DNA of 30,573 bases from a virus, in the IMG/VR virus record IMGVR_UViG_3300023118_000239, positions 1-30,573 of that record, one strand, 5' to 3'. Positions within the stretch are counted from its first letter, which is position 1. Every line of letters begins with the position of its first letter. Position numbers and translations under genes: made by a program. The notes below the pieces were generated by a model. That model did no database searches and was not told the origin of the DNA. It saw nothing but the letters and a program-made list of their open reading frames with translations. Shown piece by piece: positions 7,668-13,549 of the stretch.

Positions 7668-7725
7668 GCAATTACAATTCAAAGTTACAGAATTTCAATT
7701 ATATCTACAAGTGAGAATTGCAATG
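7668..7725. promoter_or_regulatory. Operator-like region between cro and CI (three sites)
   Basis: Three related, roughly palindromic sites lie between the divergent repressor genes: GCAATTACAATTC (7668-7680), GAATTTCAATTA (7690-7701) and GAATTGCAATG (7715-7725). Their centres are about 22 and 25 bases apart, or two helical turns, as in lambda OR. The first contains AATTACAA, which recurs five times downstream of CI. These are sequence-based candidates for CI/Cro binding. Confidence 0.55.
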
Positions 7726-7758
7726 CTCGCTACAAGTGCTGGTTGTATTCTCGCTTCT

Positions 7759-8475
7759 ATGACTACGACCTCCTCACGCATAGCCGCAGCACGAGAAGCG
7801 CAGGGACTCAATCAATCTGAGTTAGCCCGCAAGCTTGGCGTTAGCCCTCAGTCGGTCCAAGCATGGGAGTCGGGGCGCACAGCTCCGCGAAACCCGCGCA
7901 TCAAGCATCTGAGTGAAGTGCTTGGCGTCTCAGTGGCCTACTTGATGGGCGAATCTGGGCCAGCCGAATCACGCAGCGTCACTACTGACGCCTCTTTGCA
8001 AGCAATCGAACCCTGGGACGAAAGCACCCCTCTTGATGAAGATGAGGTTTACGTACCCTTTCTTCGCGAGGTTGAGCTCGCGGCCGGCTCTGGAAGATTT
8101 GCGATTGAGGAAAGCGACAGCTCTCGACTGCGCTTCTTCAAGAAGGACCTGCGGCACAACGGCGTGCAATTCAGTAATGCAAGGTGCGTGGTTGTAAGCG
8201 GGAACAGCATGCTGCCGGTACTGCGGGATGGCGCAACCGTGGGCATCAATGTTGGAAAAAATACGCTGAAGGACGTGGTTGACGGGGAGATGTACGCCAT
8301 CAACCACAACGGCCAACTCAGAATTAAGCAACTGTTTCGCCTACCCACAGGCATTCGCTTGCGAAGCTTCAATCGCGATGAGCATCCTGATGAGGAGTAC
8401 ACATTTCAGGAGATCCAGGAGCAGCAGCTTGGCATCCTGGGCCATGTGTTTTGGTGGGCAATGTACTCCCGCTAA
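7759..8475 (+). CDS. cI: CI-type prophage repressor, HTH plus S24 self-cleaving domain
   Basis: This 238-residue lysogeny repressor has an N-terminal helix-turn-helix (about 7-60: L-N-Q-S-E-L-A-R-K-L-G-V-S-P-Q-S-V-Q-A-W-E). A LexA/UmuD-type protease domain follows. The Ala109-Gly110 cleavage bond, Ser150 in G-N-S-M and Lys190 complete the catalytic set, so RecA-stimulated self-cleavage and SOS induction are expected. The open frame begins at 7573, but ATG 7759 matches family starts. ATG 7723 overlaps an operator-like site. No Shine-Dalgarno is evident, and the message may have a very short leader. A terminator follows the gene. Confidence 0.85.
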   Translation: MTTTSSRIAAAREAQGLNQSELARKLGVSPQSVQAWESGRTAPRNPRIKHLSEVLGVSVAYLMGESGPAESRSVTTDASLQAIEPWDESTPLDEDEVYVPFLREVELAAGSGRFAIEESDSSRLRFFKKDLRHNGVQFSNARCVVVSGNSMLPVLRDGATVGINVGKNTLKDVVDGEMYAINHNGQLRIKQLFRLPTGIRLRSFNRDEHPDEEYTFQEIQEQQLGILGHVFWWAMYSR

Positions 8476-8480
8476 CCAAT

Positions 8481-8615
8481 TTGTAATTTCATTCCAGATC
8501 ACCAGAGCCCGCCATTGAGCGGGCTTTTTCATGCATGGTGAAATTACAAACATGCATCCTTCTGCGATAAAAATTACAACCAAAGCTTGCAAATTACAAT
8601 TATTAGTTGTAATTT
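8481..8615. promoter_or_regulatory. Five-copy operator-like cluster downstream of CI
   Basis: The nonamer AAATTACAA, or its complement TTGTAATTT, occurs five times exactly: 8481-8489, 8541-8549, 8571-8579, 8591-8599 and 8607-8615. The last two form a perfect inverted repeat with a seven-base spacer. The copy at 8541 is itself flanked by ATGCATG and CATGCAT. The position corresponds to lambda OL: beyond the repressor gene and in front of the plus-strand early genes that lead to the integrase. Confidence 0.6.
8506..8530 (+). terminator. Terminator of the CI gene
   Basis: GCCCGC (8507-8512) pairs with GCGGGC (8519-8524) around CATTGA, flanked by A and followed by TTTTTC. It stands 31 bases after the CI stop codon and is a standard rho-independent terminator. 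Confidence 0.8.
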
Positions 8616-8619
8616 TGCC

Positions 8620-8864
8620 TTGTCGCCGGACAACACCCGGCCAGATGGAAGGCAGCGATGAACCGGCCTCAACGGTTCAGAGGGTTGGCAACTGACCCGG
8701 GTGTGCAGCGTAAAACGCCAAGACAGTTATCCAGCGGGGCAAGCCGCGGCTGGAAGAACAATTTGATAGAGCCTGTGACCGACGCCAGTAGCGGGTCAAG
8801 GCAAAGCGCATCACTGAAGCACCTTCTTGCGAGGGTGCTTTGGGATGACTAAGAGGAGTGTCAA
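8620..8864 (+). other. Structured leader before the plus-strand early genes
   Basis: No convincing coding sequence occupies these 245 bases. Several short stems can be drawn: TGACC/GGTCA around 8776-8800 with inner CGC/GCG, and AAGCACC/GGTGCTT around 8816-8842. The second lacks a T-run. The stretch follows the OL-like cluster and precedes a strong Shine-Dalgarno (GAGGAG) at 8853, so it would be the 5' leader of the early message. A 64-codon frame (8658-8852) exists but shows no ribosome-binding site or protein-like composition. Confidence 0.4.
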
Positions 8865-9161
8865 ATGCAACAGCCAGAAGGCACAACCATTACGGAACCT
8901 TGGGCTTTAACTCCGTCATTACAGGGGAAAATTGAGGCGGCCCTCATGACCTTGGCGTTTTATGGAGACCCAGGATTGAAGACGAAACTCTTATTGATGC
9001 ATCCAAGCCGCGACATCGAAAAACAGAGCTGCCTTAAGTTCGCAACTATAGTTCTCAGTCGGACAATAACTGCATCATTACAAGCTTTGCCTCCTCTGCA
9101 TCTTGAGACGATTTCGAAAGAATTAGCTGAATATCTCGCTTCAGAATTCGAATCTCCATAA
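8865..9161 (+). CDS. Early phage protein of unknown function
   Basis: This 98-residue protein has no recognised domain. It contains helical segments (K-I-E-A-A-L-M-T-L-A-F-Y-G-D-P) and a final ISKELAEYLASE. The ATG at 8865 is preceded by AGAGGAGTGTCAA, a strong ribosome-binding site. The last 107 bases overlap the convergent minus-strand gene at 9055-9285. It is the first gene after the OL-like cluster. Confidence 0.6.
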   Translation: MQQPEGTTITEPWALTPSLQGKIEAALMTLAFYGDPGLKTKLLLMHPSRDIEKQSCLKFATIVLSRTITASLQALPPLHLETISKELAEYLASEFESP

Positions 9162-9285
9162 CGCCATACCAGAACCCGTCCTCAAGCTCCACAGCGTCCC
9201 CCACTTTGATCGACCGGTCGGTCTCAAGAATCTTCGGATTCATGTCGTCAGCGTCGTATTTGAACTTCAACCTGAACTTGCGCAT
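9055..9285 (-). CDS. Small convergent phage protein
   Basis: This 76-residue protein is of unknown function. It has a basic N-terminus (M-R-K-F-R-L-K-F-K-Y), then a probable beta-rich core (V-G-D-A-V-E-L-E-D-G-F-W-Y-G-V), and an acidic helical end. The start is supported by AGGAGGGCGAACTGCGC directly upstream on the minus strand, a near-perfect Shine-Dalgarno. Its 3' third overlaps the end of the plus-strand gene at 8865. Both frames look like genuine proteins. Confidence 0.6.
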   Translation of the reverse strand: MRKFRLKFKYDADDMNPKILETDRSIKVGDAVELEDGFWYGVMEIRILKRDIQLILSKSSQDAEEAKLVMMQLLSD

Positions 9286-9407
9286 GCGCAGTTCGCCCTC
9301 CTCTGCAGGTTGTGATGTGTGAGAGCGCTCAGCCTAGCGCAAAGCCCGTCACCTGGGCAGTGGTGAGCTGGCCGCTGGCCACACATTGATCACACCGAGG
9401 ATTCTAA

Positions 9408-9791
9408 ATGGACAGAGAAATTACCTGCGGCGCATGGAAGGGTCGCCTCGGTAGAGGCCTTGCGCCTAAAGAGCTTCAGTACCTACTGGCCACCGCCCAG
9501 GGCATGACGGCTAAAGAGATTGCCCGCCAGTTCGACGTGGCAGCCTGCACTGTAGCGAAGCGCCTTTCCTGCGCCATGTTCAAGCTCGGCGTTACCCGCC
9601 AGACCGCCATGATTGCTGAGGCTATGCGCCGCCAGATCATCTCGCCGATGTGCTTCGCGCTGGCGGCCCTCATAACCATGCACGCAATGATCGGTGATGA
9701 GTCAATGCGTCGTGATCGCCGGGTGCCAGAACGCCGTACAGCAGAGTTCAGAATGGTGCGCCGCGCCGCACAACCGATGCTGCTCGCCTAA
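9408..9791 (+). CDS. LuxR-type HTH phage regulator with a possible membrane segment
   Basis: This 127-residue protein has a LuxR/GerE helix-turn-helix (about 18-75). L-A-P-K-E-L-Q-Y-L-L-A-T-A-Q-G-M-T-A-K-E matches the family's T-x-x-E-x-x-V-L-x-x-x-A-x-G-x-S-x-x-E-I pattern, and L-x-x-A-M-F-K-L-G-V is its usual ending. Residues 80-97 (M-C-F-A-L-A-A-L-I-T-M-H-A) are hydrophobic and might touch the membrane. A basic, arginine-rich tail follows. Stand-alone LuxR-type proteins are common in Pseudomonas prophage early regions. No sensory domain is present. Confidence 0.7.
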   Translation: MDREITCGAWKGRLGRGLAPKELQYLLATAQGMTAKEIARQFDVAACTVAKRLSCAMFKLGVTRQTAMIAEAMRRQIISPMCFALAALITMHAMIGDESMRRDRRVPERRTAEFRMVRRAAQPMLLA

Positions 9792-9813
9792 CTCAAACAC
9801 TGAGGAAAAAGAT

Positions 9814-10098
9814 GTGCCTCAATCAATTCAAGAGCGCGCCGAAGGGCTCACGGCTCTCCGTGTCCGCGCAACCATTGCCACCAGCGCGATGTATGCCTTG
9901 ATTGGCAAAGAGCAGCCCGTGCAAGAGGTTCGCTTCCAGGTAGTCAATAAGGGCCGCAGCGCCTATCACGTCGTCGAACGCTCCACCGGCAAAGTAATGG
10001 GGATGTGTTTCACCTGGAAGGCAGCGATTAACCGCGCTCAGGTGCTGGAGGCTCGCGCCGATGGCAAGAAGATCTATATCGAGGGATGGTCGCAATGA
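9814..10098 (+). CDS. Early phage protein of unknown function
   Basis: This is a protein of 94 residues if translation starts at GTG 9814, eight bases after the GAGGA ribosome-binding site. The longer open frame to 9694 overlaps the previous gene and lacks a ribosome-binding site. The middle (V-R-F-Q-V-V-N-K-G-R-S-A-Y-H-V-V-E-R-S-T-G-K-V) reads like a small beta-sheet domain, and the end is K-K-I-Y-I-E-G-W. Phage proteins of this form, with KGRxAYHV and TGK, are usually annotated as hypothetical. An ATG two bases upstream opens a different, 29-codon frame, which I consider incidental. Confidence 0.55.
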   Translation: MPQSIQERAEGLTALRVRATIATSAMYALIGKEQPVQEVRFQVVNKGRSAYHVVERSTGKVMGMCFTWKAAINRAQVLEARADGKKIYIEGWSQ

Positions 10099-10187
10099 TC
10101 GGCGTGCCGATGGCCAACACACGTGACGCGATCATCTAAAATTTGAACTTGCAGCTGGAGGGAGATTACTCCCACCACCGAAGATCG

Positions 10188-11447
10188 TTAAGCGTGTTTC
10201 CTAGATCCAAAAAGCTTGATCCAGAGAGCAAATCCCCTTTGCTGTAACCGATACTCACCCATTTTAGATTCATTTTTGAGAATGATTTTACGTGTAGTTA
10301 GAGCACGCAGAGCATCAGTAAGTGTCTGGTCATCACCGGAGAAACTGCTACGTATTTCGCTTTTTTTGATCCACTCATTCATGTTTTCAGCCATGATGCT
10401 AAGCACCTGGCGATACTCATCAGATTTAATTTTTGAATGGTAGTCGCTCGCATAATAACGTGTACCAATGGAATCAATCGCACCGCCTTCGCTAAAAGCT
10501 CCTTCAAGTACATCTTCCATCGTTATTTCGCCATCGACATTGCAATCGAACGCTGAGTAGGCAAACTGCTGTATAAAATGTGGGTACCCCTCAGAAAGCG
10601 TAGCAATATGATCCTTCGCGAGTTCACCGATCGTAGTTTTTAAGTCATTAACATCATTTCCAGCCGCAATACCGCGATCAACGACATACTTAGTGTCAAT
10701 GAAGTTAAGCTCCTTTACTTTTAAATGAGTAAAAATTCGTATAGAGGACTCATGAGATTTGGCTAACTTTTCAACTACCTCTGGCAAGCCGGCCACAGCA
10801 AACATAACATTACTGCACCCATGACTCTGGAGCATTTCAGTAACGGTTTTGAAAAAGTAACCAATGTGAAGTGATGGAGACGCATTATCTGCCTCATCAA
10901 TAAGGAAAACTATTCCATCACGGCCCTGCTCTCCTTTTTCAGGGCTAGCTATACGCTTGCATGTTTCAGATAGCGAATAGGCAAAATCGTCAATCAACAA
11001 ATCCGAGTCATCAACTGGCAACGTCTTATCAATACCAGAATCCAAAACCTTCAACCTTTGAACAAAAGACCAGGTCTCAGCTAGAAACTTACGAATTGTC
11101 TCAATCTTACCAAGCTCACGACTAATGTTTTTTTCAATAAGCTTAATAAAACTAACAAGGCTTGTTCGGTCAGAAACAACAACGTTAACAGTGACAAAAT
11201 TAAACTTTTTATAGTCGGCTGTCACGGGCCTCACAGATCCAGCCGCCAGACTTTTGAGAAGATTCATTAGCGAGGATTTTCCAATCCCTCGCTCACCCGT
11301 CATGAGCAAATTTGTACCATGCCCATTTTTGGTTTGGTGAAGCCCTTTTTCAAAAGCCTGGATTTCTTTAAGACGACCAGCGAACATCCCTGCAGATACT
11401 GGACTATTAGGCTTGAAGGGATTGATCTTGCTCAAAAGCGCACCCAC
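10188..11447 (-). CDS. AAA+/ORC-like ATPase, candidate phage-exclusion gene
   Basis: This P-loop ATPase of about 419 residues begins N-P-F-K-P-N-S-P-V-x-x-x-M-F-x-G-R, the usual opening of AAA_16/ORC-Cdc6-like NTPases. Walker A is GERGIGKSS (51-59), Walker B is FLIDEAD (181-187), and a sensor-like strand MFAVAGLP lies at about 215-222. The last 100 residues could be a winged helix (E-W-I-K-K-S-E-I-R). The ORF starts at GTG 11447, but TTG 11435 has better ribosome-binding spacing. It is oriented against the surrounding early genes, is AT-rich, and follows three small genes on the same strand. I infer a moron cassette for superinfection exclusion or defence; its function is not established. Confidence 0.7.
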   Translation of the reverse strand: MGALLSKINPFKPNSPVSAGMFAGRLKEIQAFEKGLHQTKNGHGTNLLMTGERGIGKSSLMNLLKSLAAGSVRPVTADYKKFNFVTVNVVVSDRTSLVSFIKLIEKNISRELGKIETIRKFLAETWSFVQRLKVLDSGIDKTLPVDDSDLLIDDFAYSLSETCKRIASPEKGEQGRDGIVFLIDEADNASPSLHIGYFFKTVTEMLQSHGCSNVMFAVAGLPEVVEKLAKSHESSIRIFTHLKVKELNFIDTKYVVDRGIAAGNDVNDLKTTIGELAKDHIATLSEGYPHFIQQFAYSAFDCNVDGEITMEDVLEGAFSEGGAIDSIGTRYYASDYHSKIKSDEYRQVLSIMAENMNEWIKKSEIRSSFSGDDQTLTDALRALTTRKIILKNESKMGEYRLQQRGFALWIKLFGSRKHA

Positions 11448-11496
11448 CTTATTTGACTATGGAAAGCCGAAAAAATCGGCTCAAATATTAAGACCT

Positions 11497-11724
11497 TTAT
11501 CCTAGCAGACTTCGCTGTATTCGATCCAATGGCGCGACAAGCTTGGCAACCAATGGCCAGACCGCCTCATCTACTGGCGTATTGGTAATAGCAAGGATTT
11601 CCATGTTGTTTGTGGGCCAGGGGGGGGGGCAGCTTTCTGTGACGAATCTTAAGTTAACTATTAAATCTGCCTTGCCCTCGCCAACGCACGCAGTAGAAAA
11701 ATCAAATGTTGAGATCACAAGCAA
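11497..11724 (-). CDS. Possible small protein containing a G10/C10 tract
   Basis: This is a 75-residue frame, starting at TTG, between the membrane-protein gene and the ATPase gene. It is in the same frame as the membrane protein and begins eight codons after that gene's TAG stop. A run of ten cytosines on the coding strand encodes C-P-P-P in its middle. The ending (E-A-V-W-P-L-V-A-K-L-V-A-P-L-D-R) is protein-like. No good start signal is visible. It may be a separate gene, a readthrough extension, or part of a phase-variable gene. Confidence 0.35.
   Translation of the reverse strand: MLVISTFDFSTACVGEGKADLIVNLRFVTESCPPPWPTNNMEILAITNTPVDEAVWPLVAKLVAPLDRIQRSLLG
11620..11629. repeat. Ten-base poly-G tract
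   Basis: There are ten consecutive Gs on the plus strand, inside the 75-codon frame of the ATPase cassette. Such tracts are prone to slipped-strand changes. Shorter tracts occur at 12970-12977 (eight Gs) and 7282-7288 (seven Gs), both inside prophage 1 genes. Confidence 0.8.
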
Positions 11725-11745
11725 GGCGCCTGATAAAAAACGCTT

Positions 11746-12048
11746 CTATTGATTCTTGCCGAATGCATAGCCCAGAGCCAGCGTGATTAGAGGGATAAAC
11801 ACTGACCACACAGATTTTATCTCTTGGACATATTTAAAGTCTTTTTCGGCCACAACCAGCGAAAATAATAGGAGACTGAGCGCGCCAGCCACGACAAAGC
11901 TCCAAGTTATGGTCATCCAAACTATCGAATTTTTTGCATTATCACCGGTACCGATAGTTTGGGTTATTGTTCCAGCAATATGATTAAGAGGAATAGGACG
12001 TTTTTGGTCCACTTCACCCTCGGCAAGTTTCGCATTAAACTCAGCCAT
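11746..12048 (-). CDS. Two-TM membrane protein of the ATPase cassette
   Basis: This 100-residue protein has a charged N-terminal half and two hydrophobic segments: about 43-65 (V-W-M-T-I-T-W-S-F-V-V-A-G-A-L-S-L-L-L-F) and about 80-95 (W-S-V-F-I-P-L-I-T-L-A-L-G-Y-A-F-G). The arrangement predicts two membrane spans with a short loop containing EKDFKYVQEIK. ATG 12048 overlaps the preceding gene by eight bases. Small two-TM proteins paired with an NTPase are a common effector design in abortive-infection systems, which is the basis of my inference. I do not recognise the family. Confidence 0.6.
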   Translation of the reverse strand: MAEFNAKLAEGEVDQKRPIPLNHIAGTITQTIGTGDNAKNSIVWMTITWSFVVAGALSLLLFSLVVAEKDFKYVQEIKSVWSVFIPLITLALGYAFGKNQ

Positions 12049-12400
12049 TTTTTTGCTCCGCTAGCAAAAATGCATAGCTAAAACGACGCCCCACTCCGGC
12101 AGGACCTTTTATAGAATATACATAAAAAGTTATAGCAATATTTCGCCCATTCGTACTTGCAATTACTAGAGGCTCTAAAACACCTTCACCTAAAGAGTTA
12201 TTAAAATTATAGAGATTCAAAACCAGCGTCTGATCAATAATCTCAGACACATAGCGACTCGTCTGACTTGAAGAATCGTCCTTAAAAGCGATACGAAATT
12301 TTAAACCTGCAACCACAAAATCGATAGGGCATTCAACTGCGTGAATTTCCCCCGTACTAACTACCTCATAACCCTTAACCGACGCTTTAACCTCGAACAC
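12041..12400 (-). CDS. Small protein heading the ATPase cassette (DUF6864-like?)
   Basis: This 119-residue, beta-rich protein begins with GTG 12400, preceded by GGGGGAT as ribosome-binding site. It has alternating hydrophobic strands (Y-E-V-V-S-T-G-E-I, V-L-N-L-Y-N-F-N-N-S-L-G-E-G, A-I-T-F-Y-V-Y-S-I). This pattern reminds me of the DUF6864 family, but I cannot confirm it. The last eight bases overlap the two-TM gene. Its promoter should lie in the AT-rich stretch at 12401-12480. Together the genes from 12400 down to 10188 look like one operon acquired as a unit. Confidence 0.55.
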   Translation of the reverse strand: MFEVKASVKGYEVVSTGEIHAVECPIDFVVAGLKFRIAFKDDSSSQTSRYVSEIIDQTLVLNLYNFNNSLGEGVLEPLVIASTNGRNIAITFYVYSIKGPAGVGRRFSYAFLLAEQKNG

Positions 12401-12570
12401 TTCGTATCCCCCATGAAAAATTAACTAAATATAGCAAAATCCAGACAATTTCTATTCTATTTTTTTATTTCTACGCGGATCGTGGTGTTTGAGATGGTTC
12501 CTGCCCCCAAGATTTCGGCGCTATTACACACCCTCCTCAATGTCAGCCTCTATTACAGCAAGGTGCAGTC

Positions 12571-12708
12571 ATGTCTGTAGAACTCAGTTTGATCCAGTCG
12601 ATGCGAGTGTGGCGGGATGCCAATAGTTCGTGGGCATCCCCGCCCCGGCCATCCACGGATGACGCGCTCTTCCATATTCCTGGCTCACAGCGTAGGCACT
12701 TGAGTTAG
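12571..12708 (+). CDS. Short coupled early gene
   Basis: This 45-residue peptide starts at ATG 12571, seven bases after AAGGTG. It is rich in tryptophan, serine and proline, and holds a phage-like central phrase (P-S-T-D-D-A-L-F-H-I-P-G-S-Q-R-R-H). Its TAG stop shares a base with the GTG of the next frame (TAGTG), which supports coupled translation. Function is unknown. The preceding 170 bases (12401-12570) are AT-rich and hold no clear gene. Confidence 0.4.
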   Translation: MSVELSLIQSMRVWRDANSSWASPPRPSTDDALFHIPGSQRRHLS

Positions 12709-12992
12709 TGAGCGAAATGTCGAAGCTGCCGCTCCGGATACGCCACAGACAGTGTGAAAGCAAGCGCCATGGCACCATTAGCCTGGATTCCAAACCGGCC
12801 CACGAGTGGTGGCGGGTTCATCTTCTCCATCTACAACGCCGAACACGGCCCGATCTGCTTATGGGCGTTTTGGTTGATTACCGAGCCTACGAGTTCCTGA
12901 TACTCACCGACGAAAAACCGCAGCTTGATACCAGTCCGGCAACCGAAAAAACGCTCTGGACAATTCTATGGGGGGGGCGGAGAAAAAAATAG
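12708..12992 (+). CDS. Early phage protein of unknown function
   Basis: This 94-residue frame starts at GTG 12708, coupled to the upstream short gene; ATG 12717 is an alternative start. It contains W-W-R-V-H-L-L-H-L-Q-R-R and V-D-Y-R-A-Y-E-F-L-I-L, and ends with a basic G-R-R-K-K. The last codons contain eight Gs and seven As, so slippage would extend or change the C-terminus. No domain is recognised. Confidence 0.45.
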   Translation: MSEMSKLPLRIRHRQCESKRHGTISLDSKPAHEWWRVHLLHLQRRTRPDLLMGVLVDYRAYEFLILTDEKPQLDTSPATEKTLWTILWGGRRKK

Positions 12993-13051
12993 TCGGGAAC
13001 CCGACAGCCCGACACATCAACCATTGAGGTTCACCCAACAAGGAATGCCTC

Positions 13052-13237
13052 ATGAAACATTTCGCAGAAGAAGTCATGGCAATCGCCCCCGTACAAACTC
13101 GAAAGTCTAGAAATCGCTTCTTCCGAGAATACGACCGATGGACCAACCGCCTGCTTAGGCTGGGCTTCATCGATCTTGACGAGCGCCAAGATCTACGGTT
13201 GCACATCGCAGGGGCCTATTTAGCCACTTTGATGTAG
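13052..13237 (+). CDS. Small early phage protein
   Basis: This 61-residue basic protein starts at ATG 13052, eight bases after AAGGA. It is mostly helical (R-F-F-R-E-Y-D-R-W-T-N-R-L-L-R-L-G-F) and ends in a hydrophobic A-G-A-Y-L-A-T-L-M. Function is unknown. A GTCGGG/CCCGAC hairpin (12992-13005) lies upstream. Confidence 0.5.
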   Translation: MKHFAEEVMAIAPVQTRKSRNRFFREYDRWTNRLLRLGFIDLDERQDLRLHIAGAYLATLM

Positions 13238-13266
13238 GAGCCCCCTCTCACTAAAACTACCGGTAA

Positions 13267-13295
13267 GCGTCGGGCCACCTTCTGCCGCCCGACGC
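13267..13295 (+). other. Nine-base-pair hairpin in front of the DUF4224-type gene
   Basis: GCGTCGGGC (13267-13275) pairs perfectly with GCCCGACGC (13287-13295) around an 11-base loop. AAAAGGA, the ribosome-binding site of the next gene, follows immediately. No T-run is present, so a role in translation control or message stability is more likely than termination. The same GTCGGG/CCCGAC element forms a hairpin at 12992-13005. Confidence 0.5.
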
Positions 13296-13308
13296 GAAAA
13301 GGACCCCC

Positions 13309-13545
13309 ATGGAAATACAAAACGAAACACTTAACGAAGAAGAAATAGCGGCGATCACAGGCTACATGATCCCGTCTGGCCAAATAGCTTGGCTCAATCG
13401 AAATGGCTGGAAGTACGTACTGACCCGTGCGCGCAGACCGGTAGTTGGCCGCGTCTACGCCCGCATGAAGCTGGCTGGCGTGAAACCATCAGCAGAAAAT
13501 GTTGCGACTGAAGCCTGGTCGCTGGACTTATCACGAGTAGGATAA
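13309..13545 (+). CDS. DUF4224-type protein next to the integrase (possible excisionase)
   Basis: This 78-residue protein contains L-N-E-E-E-I-A-A-I-T-G-Y near the N-terminus, followed by S-G-Q-I-A-W-L-x-x-N-G-W and T-R-A-R-R-P-V-V-G-R. This matches the small DUF4224 domain often encoded just before phage integrases. The fold suggests a short DNA-binding helix-turn-helix, so an excisionase or integrase-partner role is plausible but not demonstrated. ATG 13309 follows AAAAGGACCCC. Only four bases separate it from the integrase gene. Confidence 0.75.
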   Translation: MEIQNETLNEEEIAAITGYMIPSGQIAWLNRNGWKYVLTRARRPVVGRVYARMKLAGVKPSAENVATEAWSLDLSRVG

Positions 13546-13549
13546 AAAG

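Noticed and set aside
8658-8852. 64-codon plus-strand frame after the OL-like cluster
   Set aside because: No Shine-Dalgarno, composition unlike a protein, and it lies in a region better explained as a structured leader.
12494-12580. 28-codon frame ending over the start of the short gene at 12571
   Set aside because: Possible leader peptide, but no ribosome-binding site and no independent support.
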